A stretch of 64,000 nt of DNA from Lysobacteraceae bacterium SCN 69-320 (GTDB lineage: Bacteria; Pseudomonadota; Gammaproteobacteria; Xanthomonadales; Rhodanobacteraceae). The stretch covers positions 372,001 to 436,000 of the forward strand of contig MEFP01000012.1 in the NCBI GenBank assembly GCA_001725155.1. Reading direction: 5' to 3'. A model generated the notes under the pieces. That model did no database searches, was not told where the DNA came from, and saw only the letters and a list, made by a program, of their open reading frames with translations. Below are positions 16,202 to 23,696 of the stretch, in pieces. Position numbers and translations under genes: made by a program. Position 1 is the stretch's first letter; every line of letters begins with the position of its first letter.

Positions 16202-17533
16202 ATGAACATTCGCACCGCCGTGTCTGCTCCGCTTGAGGTCCTTCGCGCCGCTGCTCAGCAGCTCGCCGAAGAAGCCGGCGACTACGATGCACTGCTGCGG
16301 ATGGCCGAGGGCCGCGACTACGTGCTGCTCGGCGAGGCCACACATGGCACCCACGAGTTCTACGCCATGCGCGCGGCCATCACCCGGCGTCTCGTGGAGG
16401 AGGCCGGCTTCGATGCGGTGGTCGTGGAAGGCGACTGGCCCGACGTGCTGCGCCTGCACCGCTACGCCGGTGGGCGCGGCGACGATACGCTGGACCAGGC
16501 GTTTGCCGACTTCCGGCGCTTCCCGGCCTGGATGTGGCGCAACCGGGAGGTGCGCGAGTTCGTCCGCTGGCTGCGCGAGCGCAATGCGGCGCGGCCCGAC
16601 TCGTCCCGCGTCGGCATCTATGGCATGGACCTGTACAGCCTCTATCGCTCCGCGGACGCGGTTGTGGCCTACCTGGATACCGTCGATCCCGAACAGGCGG
16701 CACGGGCACGGCGCCTGTATGCGTGCATGGACCACGTGCGCGATCCGCAGGAATACGGTGCGGAAGCGGCCGCGGGACTTCGCCCTTCCTGCCGGGAGGC
16801 CGCCGCGACGCTGCTGGTGGAACTCGCCCGCCAACCCCGGCCCGCCGCCGACGCTCCGGACGCGGCGGACGAACGATTCCACGCCGAACGCAACGCACGC
16901 CTCGTCCTCGACGCCGAGCGCTACTACCGCTCCCTGTTCGGCGGCCGCGTGCTGACCTGGAATCTGCGCGACAGCCACATGACGGACACCGTGCTCGCGC
17001 TGCGCCGGCACCTGCGTGCCGGCGGCCGCGCCGGCCGGATCGTGGTATGGGCGCACAACTCGCACCTGGGCGACGCCCGCGCCACGCAGATGGCGCAGCG
17101 CGGCGAATGGAATGTCGGTCAATTGCTGCGCGAGCAGGCAGGAGCGACCCGGACGCTGTGCATAGGCTTCACCACCTATACCGGCCATGTGACTGCCGCC
17201 CGGGACTGGGATGCGCCCGCCGAACGCCGCTGGGTCCGTCCGGCGCATCCGGAAAGCCACGAGCATGTGCTGTACCGCACCGGCAAGGATCGCTTCTTCC
17301 TGCCTCTGCGCGGCGCCGCCGCGCAGGCGCTGAGCGAGCCCCGCCTGGAGCGCGCCATCGGCGTGGTATACCGGCCCGAGACCGAACTGGGCAGCCACTA
17401 TTTCACCGCTTCGCTCGCCGCGCAGTTCGACGCGATCTTCCATGTCGACGAGACCTCGGCCGTCGAGCCGCTGGAGGTGACCGACCTCTGGAAGAAACAC
17501 GAACTGCCCGAGACGTATCCGTTCGGCCTGTGA
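16202..17533 (+). CDS. Erythromycin-esterase-family protein
   Basis: This 443-residue protein spans the whole erythromycin-esterase-like domain. The motif LGEATHGTHEFY (Glu45, His48, His51) and VVVEGDWPD near residue 75 form the known active-site cluster; VVWAHNSHLGD around residue 285 supplies the further conserved His. Only some family members act on macrolides. Others, such as the C-terminal half of mycobacterial Rv2030c (a DosR-regulon gene), have no assigned substrate. A ribosome site AGGAGGAG precedes the ATG. It shares one FNR-type box with the divergent PRTase-hydrolase gene. I therefore read it as a dormancy or stress protein rather than a drug-resistance gene. Confidence 0.85.
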   Translation: MNIRTAVSAPLEVLRAAAQQLAEEAGDYDALLRMAEGRDYVLLGEATHGTHEFYAMRAAITRRLVEEAGFDAVVVEGDWPDVLRLHRYAGGRGDDTLDQAFADFRRFPAWMWRNREVREFVRWLRERNAARPDSSRVGIYGMDLYSLYRSADAVVAYLDTVDPEQAARARRLYACMDHVRDPQEYGAEAAAGLRPSCREAAATLLVELARQPRPAADAPDAADERFHAERNARLVLDAERYYRSLFGGRVLTWNLRDSHMTDTVLALRRHLRAGGRAGRIVVWAHNSHLGDARATQMAQRGEWNVGQLLREQAGATRTLCIGFTTYTGHVTAARDWDAPAERRWVRPAHPESHEHVLYRTGKDRFFLPLRGAAAQALSEPRLERAIGVVYRPETELGSHYFTASLAAQFDAIFHVDETSAVEPLEVTDLWKKHELPETYPFGL

Positions 17534-17581
17534 GCGGTTCCCCGGCGGCATCGCGCGTCGGGCGACACGCTGCACGATCGG

Positions 17582-17595
17582 TTGAGCTGGATCAA
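17582..17595 (+). promoter_or_regulatory. FNR/ANR-type box TTGAGCTGGATCAA (YjdF-type gene)
   Basis: Half-sites TTGAG and ATCAA, four of five positions symmetrical. The centre is 137.5 bases before the ATG at 17726, farther than for most boxes in this island. Confidence 0.62.
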
Positions 17596-17725
17596 CACCG
17601 CCGCTGCCGCAGCGACTTCTACTTGGACGCGGCCGGCAGGACCGGGCTGCCGGCGGCGCGGCACGCGCGGGAATCGTCGCCGCCCCTCAAGCAGCCGTCG
17701 CAGCGCTGGATCCACGGAGGTTCTC

Positions 17726-18577
17726 ATGCCGCTCGAATCAGCGAGGTCCACCGAAGCGCTCCGTACGGCGGGACTGGACAAGAGCGGCGGACCGGACGTC
17801 CCGCCCGGCGGCGAGGCCGGGCACCGCGATCATCGCCTGCAGGCCGAGGAGCGCAAGCTCAGGCCATCAGCCGCGCGCGCGCAGTCGTCATCCCCTGCTT
17901 CGGCCATGACCCGACGCCAGCATCCACCGCCGGCTTGCGACGTGCCGAGCCTGCGCTATCCCGCCGTGCTGCTCGCGTTGTTCGGCCTGTACTGGCTGGC
18001 GCTGGCCTTCAGACCGTCCTTCCGGCAGGACTGGCTGCTGGAAAACGTGCTCGTATTCGCGCTGCTGCCGCTGCTCGCGTTTACCGCACGCCGCTTCCGA
18101 TTTTCCGACGCGTCCTACACTCTCGTATTCGTCTTCCTGTGCCTGCACGAGGTCGGCGCGCACTACACCTACGCGGAAGTGCCCTACGACGACGCGTGGC
18201 GTGCGCTGACCGGGCAGTCCCTGGACGCCTGGTTCGGCTTTCGGCGCAATCATTACGACCGCCTGATCCACTTTCTTTCCGGAGCGCTGCTGGTGCCTGT
18301 GGCAGGCGAACTGCTGCGCAGGCAGGTGGGCGCACGCGGCGTCTGGGCGGCCGCGCTGCCGGTCCTGTTCATCCTTGCCCAGTCGGCGCTGTTCGAGCTG
18401 ATCGAATGGGCCGCCGCCGTCGTCTTCGGCGGCGAGCTCGGCCAGGCTTATCTCGGCACGCAGGGCGACGAATGGGACGCGCAGCGCGACATGGCGCTGG
18501 CCCTGTTCGGCGCGCTGCTCGTTCAGGGCTGGCACAGTGTCCGCATCGCCATCCGCGGCACGGCCGTTCCGCATTGA
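17726..18577 (+). CDS. DUF2238/YjdF-type membrane protein with N-terminal extension
   Basis: From about residue 75 on, this 283-residue protein matches the YjdF (DUF2238) family. It has several membrane helices, the conserved loop CLHEVGAHYTYAEVPYDDAW and the downstream RNHYDRLIHFLSGAL. Function is unknown. Two starts are possible. The ATG at 17726 has GGAGG at ideal distance but adds about 60 polar residues that other members lack. The ATG at 17906 gives the usual length but has no good ribosome site. The extension may therefore be a small separate coding unit fused in frame, or a real cytoplasmic domain. An FNR-type box lies upstream. Confidence 0.72.
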   Translation: MPLESARSTEALRTAGLDKSGGPDVPPGGEAGHRDHRLQAEERKLRPSAARAQSSSPASAMTRRQHPPPACDVPSLRYPAVLLALFGLYWLALAFRPSFRQDWLLENVLVFALLPLLAFTARRFRFSDASYTLVFVFLCLHEVGAHYTYAEVPYDDAWRALTGQSLDAWFGFRRNHYDRLIHFLSGALLVPVAGELLRRQVGARGVWAAALPVLFILAQSALFELIEWAAAVVFGGELGQAYLGTQGDEWDAQRDMALALFGALLVQGWHSVRIAIRGTAVPH

Positions 18578-19041
18578 CACCGGCGGGATGCGGCCGCGGC
18601 GCCAGCGGCCGGCTGGTACAGCGACTCGTCGAGGTGGCGCGAGAACGCTGCCTGCGGCACTGGTTCGCTGCCGATGGCGTAGACGCGATGCCGCGCCGGT
18701 TTGCGGAACGCCATGGCTCGCGCTGCTGCGCGGGCCTGGCCGATCCGGCCGCGGCGGCCGTCGAGCGCGACGTCGCCCACCGCCGGCCGCGCGGATGCGA
18801 ACCGCGCCGCGCGGCGGCGCAGCAGCCGGCACGTCATGGGGAAACGACTGCCGGCCGAGGCTCCGGATCCCGGTTGCCGGCGCGGACGGGTCCGACCCGC
18901 ACGCCGGCTGAATTGCCACGTCGGCACGAACCTTCTGCGCGACCTGCGTCGACGGCTGTCGCGGTGCGGGTGGTCACCGCGACCCGTCCGCCATCCTGGC
19001 GGACGCCTCCGGCGCAGGTCGCCGCAGAAAGGCGCTCGCGC
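18578..19041. other. Gap of 464 bp holding a probable GNAT remnant
   Basis: The region separates the ends of two convergent genes. Apart from the acetyltransferase-like fragment at 18604-18780, nothing is recognised. Confidence 0.5.
18604..18780 (+). pseudogene. Decayed C-terminal fragment of a GNAT acetyltransferase
   Basis: Translated in frame from 18604, about 59 residues read GRLVQRLVEVARERCLRHW, then AMPRRFAERHG, then LADPAAAAVERDV. This matches position by position the C-terminal third of GNAT proteins, including the intact one at 26445-27023 (VLMKHLIAIARERGIREM, MRDLAAGLGF, DPDDAMQVI). The fragment lacks a start, the acetyl-CoA loop and the N-terminal half, and the usual Asn of the N-x-x-M motif is gone. 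I read it as the end of a lost gene. Chance resemblance cannot be fully excluded. Confidence 0.42.
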
Positions 19042-19689
19042 TCAGACGATGCGAAGCCGGTCGACCACGCTGCGGACGCCGCTGACGGACCAGGCGGCCG
19101 CTTCGACCGCGATGCGCTCGTCCCAGTCGTCCACGTCGCCGGTCAGGGTGACCGTCCCGCTGTCGACGGCGATGCCTATCCGCTCCGCTTCGACTTTCGC
19201 GTGCCGCTCCAGCGCCGAGGCAATGCGCTGCTTGACGTCGGAAGGCTGTACCGACGACGTGAGCTCGATGCGGTTGATGACGCCGACGACGCCGGAAAGC
19301 TCGCGCACCGCCCGCTCGGCGGCCTGGCGCTGGTGGTTCCAGCTCACGTCGCCGGTCAGCGTGACCCAGCCCTCGGCAACGCGGACCTTCACGGCATCCG
19401 ACGGCACCTCGGTATTCCAGGCCAGGATGCTGACCGCGCGCTGGGCGATCTCGTCGTCTGCGCGGCGCTTGTGGCCGGGAAGGCGGACCTCGATCTCCTC
19501 GGCAATGCCCTTGACGCCCTTGACGCGCCACACTGCGCGCTCGGCGGCCATCTTCTGCGGATAAGACTCGACATGGCCGCTCAGCGTGACGATTCCGCGC
19601 TCGGCGGTGACGCCGATCGTTTCGGCGTTGAGGCTGGGTTCGAACGCCAGTTCGTCGATGACGTCCCGACGCAGTTTCTTGTCGTCCAT
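19042..19689 (-). CDS. Triple-BON-domain protein
   Basis: The 215-residue protein consists of three BON domains (about 1-70, 75-145 and 150-215). Each has the pattern of a helix, the strand V-x-V-x-x-G-x-V-T-L-x-G-x-V and a helix with A-V-x-x-V-x-G-V. There is no signal peptide, so unlike OsmY it appears cytoplasmic. BON domains are thought to bind phospholipid or membranes during osmotic and other stress. It lies 69 bases behind the Hsp20 gene on the same strand and is probably co-transcribed from the FNR-type promoter at 20327. Confidence 0.85.
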   Translation of the reverse strand: MDDKKLRRDVIDELAFEPSLNAETIGVTAERGIVTLSGHVESYPQKMAAERAVWRVKGVKGIAEEIEVRLPGHKRRADDEIAQRAVSILAWNTEVPSDAVKVRVAEGWVTLTGDVSWNHQRQAAERAVRELSGVVGVINRIELTSSVQPSDVKQRIASALERHAKVEAERIGIAVDSGTVTLTGDVDDWDERIAVEAAAWSVSGVRSVVDRLRIV

Positions 19690-19758
19690 TGCAGTTCTCC
19701 GTAGCTGGATGAAAAATGCGGCCGCACCACCCGGCTGCGGGGAAACGGCCGCCCCTCG

Positions 19759-20202
19759 TCAACTCACGGCGATCCGGCGCGCGTCGCCGTTGTGCTTCTT
19801 CGGCAAGCTCAGCGTCAGCACGCCGTTGTCATAGCTCGCCGAGGTTTTCGCCGCGTCCAGGTCATCGGGCAGCGTGAATGCCCGGAACGCCTTCCCGTAG
19901 TAGCGCTCGATGCAGAGCTCGCGCTCGCCGTCCTTCTTCTCCTCGCGCCTGAACTCGGCGCTGATCGCCACGCGATTGCCGTCCACCGACACGTCGATGT
20001 CGTTCTTGTCGACGCCGGGAATCTGCGCCTTCACGCAGTAGGACTCGGCGTTCTCGGTCACGTCCAGGGGGATCTCGGAGGCCGCGTCGACATCACGCAG
20101 CATCGGCGCGAGGCCGGAGTCGCGGAACAGATTTTCGAAGCTGGCGGCCGGATCCAGGCGCAGCAGGCGCTTGAACGGGTTCCATTGGGTCAATGCGGTC
20201 AT
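19759..20202 (-). CDS. Hsp20-family small heat shock protein
   Basis: This 147-residue protein has an alpha-crystallin domain (about 40-140), with IPLDVTENAESYCVKAQIPGVDKNDIDVSV, the loop ERYYGKAFRAFTLP and the final strand NGVLTLSLPKK. The C-terminal R-I-A-V provides the I-x-I/V motif for oligomer assembly. The N terminus WNPFKRL is shared with the second Hsp20 at 34643. It holds unfolding proteins without ATP. It heads a unit with the BON protein. An FNR-type box is centred 131 bases upstream, implying a longer leader than usual. Confidence 0.9.
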   Translation of the reverse strand: MTALTQWNPFKRLLRLDPAASFENLFRDSGLAPMLRDVDAASEIPLDVTENAESYCVKAQIPGVDKNDIDVSVDGNRVAISAEFRREEKKDGERELCIERYYGKAFRAFTLPDDLDAAKTSASYDNGVLTLSLPKKHNGDARRIAVS

Positions 20203-20326
20203 GGAGGGTCTCCGCTGGGTTGCTCGATCGCCGCCACAGACCGACGGCTTCCGCCGCCCGGCCCACGCGCGTCGCGTTGCGACAGGACGACACCGGACAA
20301 GCCTACGCGCGACGTCAGGCCCGCCA

Positions 20327-20340
20327 TTGACCTGGATCAA
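20327..20340 (-). promoter_or_regulatory. FNR/ANR-type box TTGACCTGGATCAA (Hsp20 and BON unit)
   Basis: Half-sites TTGAC and ATCAA. Centred 131.5 bases upstream of the Hsp20 ATG. A second box lies 48 bases away towards the divergent transpeptidase gene. Confidence 0.68.
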
Positions 20341-20387
20341 TACTGCGGCCGATATGGTTTCCCGAACGGCTGTCGCGTGCGCCGCAC

Positions 20388-20401
20388 TTGATCGGCGTCA
20401 A
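20388..20401 (+). promoter_or_regulatory. FNR/ANR-type box TTGATCGGCGTCAA (L,D-transpeptidase)
   Basis: Half-sites TTGAT and GTCAA. Its centre is only 42.5 bases from the ATG at 20437 but 90.5 from the ATG at 20485, so a class II promoter here would favour the later start. Confidence 0.68.
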
Positions 20402-20436
20402 CAACCGCCGGCGCCGGGCCGGCAACGTAGGCGGCG

Positions 20437-21507
20437 ATGCCGCTTCCTTCTTCCACGGTTTTCCCCCCGGTCCGCGCGACCCCGATGTCGACCGCCGCGG
20501 CGCGGTCGACGCCCGGACGCGCGCGGCGGCGAATCGTCGCGTTCCTGGCGGCGCTGGCCTGCCTGCTCGCCGCGCTGCGCTGCATCGCCGCCGATCCGGC
20601 AGCGCCCGTCGTGCTCAAGCCCGGGCAATACCGCTGGTTTCCGGAAGCCTCGCCGACCGGCCCTGTCGTCGCCGTCGTGAGCCTCGACGAGCAGCGCCTC
20701 TACGTCTATCGCAACGGCGTGGCCATCGGAGTCAGCACGATCAGCTCCGGGCGCCGCGGTCACGAGACGCCGGAAGGGACTTTCACGATCCTGCAGAAGG
20801 CAAAGTTCCACAAATCCGACCTGTACGACGACGCGCCGATGCCGTTCATGCAGCGCCTGACCTGGGACGGCGTGGCGATGCATGCCGGCACGCTGCCCGG
20901 CTATCCGGCCTCGCACGGCTGTATCCGCCTGCCGGCAGCGTTTGCAAGCAAGCTGTTCGACGTCACGCGCCGTGGCGAGACCATCATCGTCGCGAGCGCA
21001 AAGACTTCTGCCCTGTCGATCGCGCGTCCGGCCTTCCTCGCTCCGGTCGCGCCCTCCGGCTCGCCGATGGCCGCCGGCGTACGCACCGACGCCTGGTGGC
21101 GGGAAGAGCCGCCGCACGCACCGGACCCGCTCAGCATTCTCGTGGCCCTGCGCGACCGGCGCGTCTATGTGCTGCGCGGCGGCGAACTCATCGCCGAATC
21201 GCCGCTGGAAATCGCCGACGGCTTTTCCCCGAACGGATCGCTCGTGCTGATCGCCGGTGCGCAGTTCGACGACGAGCCCAGCCGACTCGATCCATTGTGG
21301 CCGCGCCGTCGCTGGTCGGCCTACGCCTTCGACTACGTGAATGCGACGCTGTCCCTCGACGAACTGGCCGAGCACCTGCGCGTCCCCCCCGACTTCGCGC
21401 GCCGCCTGTACGCGGAGATCGACGCGGGAACGACGGTACTCGTCACGAACCTGCCGGGTATCCGCGCCGGCGTCCCGCCGGCTCCGTCAAAGCAGACTCA
21501 GCAGTAG
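20437..21507 (+). CDS. L,D-transpeptidase (YkuD) with second C-terminal domain
   Basis: The protein has 356 residues, or 340 if it starts at the ATG at 20485. A signal peptide or anchor (IVAFLAALACLLAALRCIAA) places it in the periplasm. The YkuD catalytic domain follows, with HAGTLPGYPASHGCIRLP containing the catalytic His and Cys162. Such enzymes form 3-3 cross-links in peptidoglycan or attach proteins to it. A further domain (about residues 220-330) starts with DPLSILVALRDRRVYVLRGG, a second YkuD-like strand pattern without the Cys, so probably a non-catalytic repeat. The FNR-type box 20388-20401 lies upstream. Confidence 0.88.
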   Translation: MPLPSSTVFPPVRATPMSTAAARSTPGRARRRIVAFLAALACLLAALRCIAADPAAPVVLKPGQYRWFPEASPTGPVVAVVSLDEQRLYVYRNGVAIGVSTISSGRRGHETPEGTFTILQKAKFHKSDLYDDAPMPFMQRLTWDGVAMHAGTLPGYPASHGCIRLPAAFASKLFDVTRRGETIIVASAKTSALSIARPAFLAPVAPSGSPMAAGVRTDAWWREEPPHAPDPLSILVALRDRRVYVLRGGELIAESPLEIADGFSPNGSLVLIAGAQFDDEPSRLDPLWPRRRWSAYAFDYVNATLSLDELAEHLRVPPDFARRLYAEIDAGTTVLVTNLPGIRAGVPPAPSKQTQQ

Positions 21508-21556
21508 CCGGTTCGATCCGGCGCCGGGAATCCGCTAGTCTGCCCTGCCCTGCAAT

Positions 21557-22282
21557 GTGAACCCGCTGCCGATGGCATCGTTCATTTCCCTGGCCGCCCG
21601 CGCGGCGCTCGTTCTGTTCGCTGCGCCGCCCGCGCTGGCGGCCGCGGAAGCCGCCGGCGATCTCGCGAACCGGCTCGCCCTGGCAGCGCCGAATGCCGAC
21701 CGCGGCGTCCTGCAGCTGGCGGCCAATGCCGTGGCCTGCGTGCGCGCCAGGGACCCGGCCAGCGCACCGCGGACACTCAGCGTCATCGACTACTCCAGAC
21801 CGTCCACGCAGCGCCGTCTGTGGGTCTTCGACCTGTCTCCGGCAACCCTGCTGTTCGAGGAATGGGTGGCGCACGGACGCAACAGCGGCGGCAACCTCGC
21901 GGAACGGTTCTCCAACGAGGCCGGCAGCCTGATGTCCAGCGTCGGCGTGTTCCTCACCGCAGGTACCTATACGGGTCACAACGGCTATTCGCTGCGCCTG
22001 CGCGGACTCGATGCAGGCTTCAATGACAAGGCGATCGAGCGGGCCATCGTCATGCATGGCGCCGACTACGTCAGCGAAGGCGTCATCAGGGGCCAGGGCC
22101 GGCTCGGCCGGAGCCTGGGCTGTCCGGCCGTGCGCCGGGAAGTGGCGGCGCCGCTGATCGACACCATCCGCGACGGCTCGCTCGTGTTCGCCTACTTTCC
22201 GCTCGCCGAGTGGCTGCACGGCTCGTCCTACCTCGGCGGATGCACGGCCGCCGGCTCGGGAGCCGCCACCGCGCCGCCCTGA
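21557..22282 (+). CDS. Murein L,D-transpeptidase catalytic-domain protein (YkuD_2 type)
   Basis: This 241-residue protein (GTG start at 21557, or 236 residues from the ATG at 21572) begins with a signal peptide ending near ALA. It matches the second L,D-transpeptidase class. There is SVIDYSRPSTQRRLWVFDL at the start of the domain, then GTYTGHNGYSLRLRGLD, MHGADYVSE and the catalytic SLGCPAV. It lies 49 bases behind the YkuD transpeptidase gene and is likely co-transcribed. Two different L,D-transpeptidases in one apparent low-oxygen unit suggest cell-wall remodelling on entry into a resting state; that is inference. Confidence 0.85.
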   Translation: MNPLPMASFISLAARAALVLFAAPPALAAAEAAGDLANRLALAAPNADRGVLQLAANAVACVRARDPASAPRTLSVIDYSRPSTQRRLWVFDLSPATLLFEEWVAHGRNSGGNLAERFSNEAGSLMSSVGVFLTAGTYTGHNGYSLRLRGLDAGFNDKAIERAIVMHGADYVSEGVIRGQGRLGRSLGCPAVRREVAAPLIDTIRDGSLVFAYFPLAEWLHGSSYLGGCTAAGSGAATAPP

Positions 22283-22325
22283 AACGGCCACTGCAGTGCC
22301 GGCCGCCGGCGCGAGAGCGCCGGAC

Positions 22326-22339
22326 TTGAGTGAAATCAA
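22326..22339 (+). promoter_or_regulatory. FNR/ANR-type box TTGAGTGAAATCAA (stress-protein and P-ATPase operon)
   Basis: Half-sites TTGAG and ATCAA. Centred 65.5 bases before the ATG at 22398, matching the spacing of most other boxes here. Confidence 0.65.
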
Positions 22340-22397
22340 TACGCCAACGATGCGCCGGTGTCCTACTGGACACGTGAGGGCCGCAAAGGCGAAGTGC

Positions 22398-22805
22398 ATG
22401 TACAGGCATCTGCTGCTCCCGATGGATGACTCCGCATCGTCGGAGGCTTGCGCGCGCTGTGGCGTGCAGCTCGCGCGGCAACTCAACGCGCGGATCACGG
22501 CGCTGCATGTCCAGGCCCCCGCGCGACCGCGCGCCGACGGCAGCGTGCCGCCCGGCGGCGCGGACTCCCACGGCATGCTCGACTACGCGCGCCGCGTCGC
22601 GCAGGCTGCGGGCGTGGACTGCGACATCGTCTGCGAACGCGGCGAGCATCCCTATCAGGTCATCGTCGACAGCGCGCGCCGACTGGGCTGCGACCTCATC
22701 GTCATGGCCTCGCACCGCCGCGGCACGCTCGAAGCGCTGCTGTTCGGCAGCCAGACGCAGCAGGTCCTCGCACGTTGCGGCCTGCCGGTGCTGGTCGTCA
22801 GCTGA
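22398..22805 (+). CDS. Universal stress protein (single UspA domain)
   Basis: This 135-residue protein has the UspA fold. The N-terminal strand RHLLLPMDDS carries the Asp that contacts adenine, and near the end VMASHRRGTLEALLFGSQTQQVL carries the nucleotide-binding loop. The first Gly of the G-2x-G-9x-G(S) motif is replaced (HRRG instead of HGRRG), but the rest remains, so ATP binding is likely but not certain. Such proteins help cells survive growth arrest and oxygen lack. It is the first gene of a probable three-gene unit with a tandem USP and a P-type ATPase. Confidence 0.85.
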   Translation: MYRHLLLPMDDSASSEACARCGVQLARQLNARITALHVQAPARPRADGSVPPGGADSHGMLDYARRVAQAAGVDCDIVCERGEHPYQVIVDSARRLGCDLIVMASHRRGTLEALLFGSQTQQVLARCGLPVLVVS

Positions 22806-22871
22806 ACCGCGGCACCCGTGGCGACCGGCGACCGGAGCGGCCGCCAGCCCGACCTTCGAGGAGACACACTC

Positions 22872-23693
22872 ATGTCTGCCATTCTCGCCCTCGGCGACAC
22901 CTGCCGGAACTGGGAAGCGGAATTCGGTCCCGCGGCGCGATTCGCCGTGCGCAGCGACGCTACGCTGACGGGTACCTTCGTCCTGCCCGCACCGCGCGTT
23001 TCCGGCGGATGGCCCGGTGCCGCCGAAGAATTCGGGCTGCTGCTGCAGAACCTGCGGGAAGCCGAACGGCGTGCGACCGAGGCGGCGGGTTCGTTCGAGG
23101 CGTGGGCGCGCGGCCTCGGTGTCCGCGGTCCGCGCTGGCAGGTGGCCGAAGGCGACTTGCCGGACGTATTGCGTCAGCTCGGCAACTGGCATGACCTGCT
23201 CGTCGTGCGCAATGCGCAGAACGAAGCGGACGTCGCACGACTCGGCGCGGTGGCGCTGCGCTGCGGCCTGCCGACGCTGGTCGTGCCGGCGCAGCTGGCC
23301 GAGGTCGCGCCGTTGAACTGCATCGCCGTGGCCTGGAACGGCTCGGCCGAAGCCGCCCGCGCGATCCATGCCGCGCAGCCGCTGCTGCGCCGGGCCAGAC
23401 GTATCGTCGTACTGAGCGGCGAACTGCCCGAATCCGGCGCCGCACCCGACTGGCTGCCGCCGTTCGATCTCGCGGCCTATCTGCGCCAGCATGAACTTCC
23501 GGTCGAGCACGAATCGCTGCCGGGCAGCGGCGAGCGCGCCGGCCCCGCGCTGCTCGCCGCCGCCGCCGCGGCCGAGGCGGATCTGCTCGTGATGGGCGCC
23601 TACGGCCGCAGCCGCTTCAGCGAATGGGTGTTCGGCGGCGCCACGCGGCACGTGCTCGCCCATGCGGCCATTCCCGTGCTCCTGCGGCACTGA
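22872..23693 (+). CDS. Tandem universal stress protein
   Basis: The protein has 273 residues and two UspA domains. The N-terminal one (1-145) is divergent: it keeps the fold pattern (DLLVVRNAQ, GLPTLVVPA) but has lost the Gly-rich loop. The C-terminal one (from CIAVAWNGSAEAARAIH) keeps VMGAYGRSRFSEWVFGGATRHVL and probably binds ATP or a related nucleotide. Tandem USPs of this type occur in low-oxygen regulons of proteobacteria and mycobacteria. The ribosome site GAGGAGA precedes the ATG. The stop is three bases before the P-type ATPase start. Confidence 0.87.
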   Translation: MSAILALGDTCRNWEAEFGPAARFAVRSDATLTGTFVLPAPRVSGGWPGAAEEFGLLLQNLREAERRATEAAGSFEAWARGLGVRGPRWQVAEGDLPDVLRQLGNWHDLLVVRNAQNEADVARLGAVALRCGLPTLVVPAQLAEVAPLNCIAVAWNGSAEAARAIHAAQPLLRRARRIVVLSGELPESGAAPDWLPPFDLAAYLRQHELPVEHESLPGSGERAGPALLAAAAAAEADLLVMGAYGRSRFSEWVFGGATRHVLAHAAIPVLLRH

Positions 23694-23696
23694 CCG

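Noticed and set aside
16202-17533. Calling the erythromycin-esterase-family gene an antibiotic resistance gene
   Set aside because: Its context and its relatives in dormancy regulons argue for another role, and family membership alone does not show macrolide hydrolysis.
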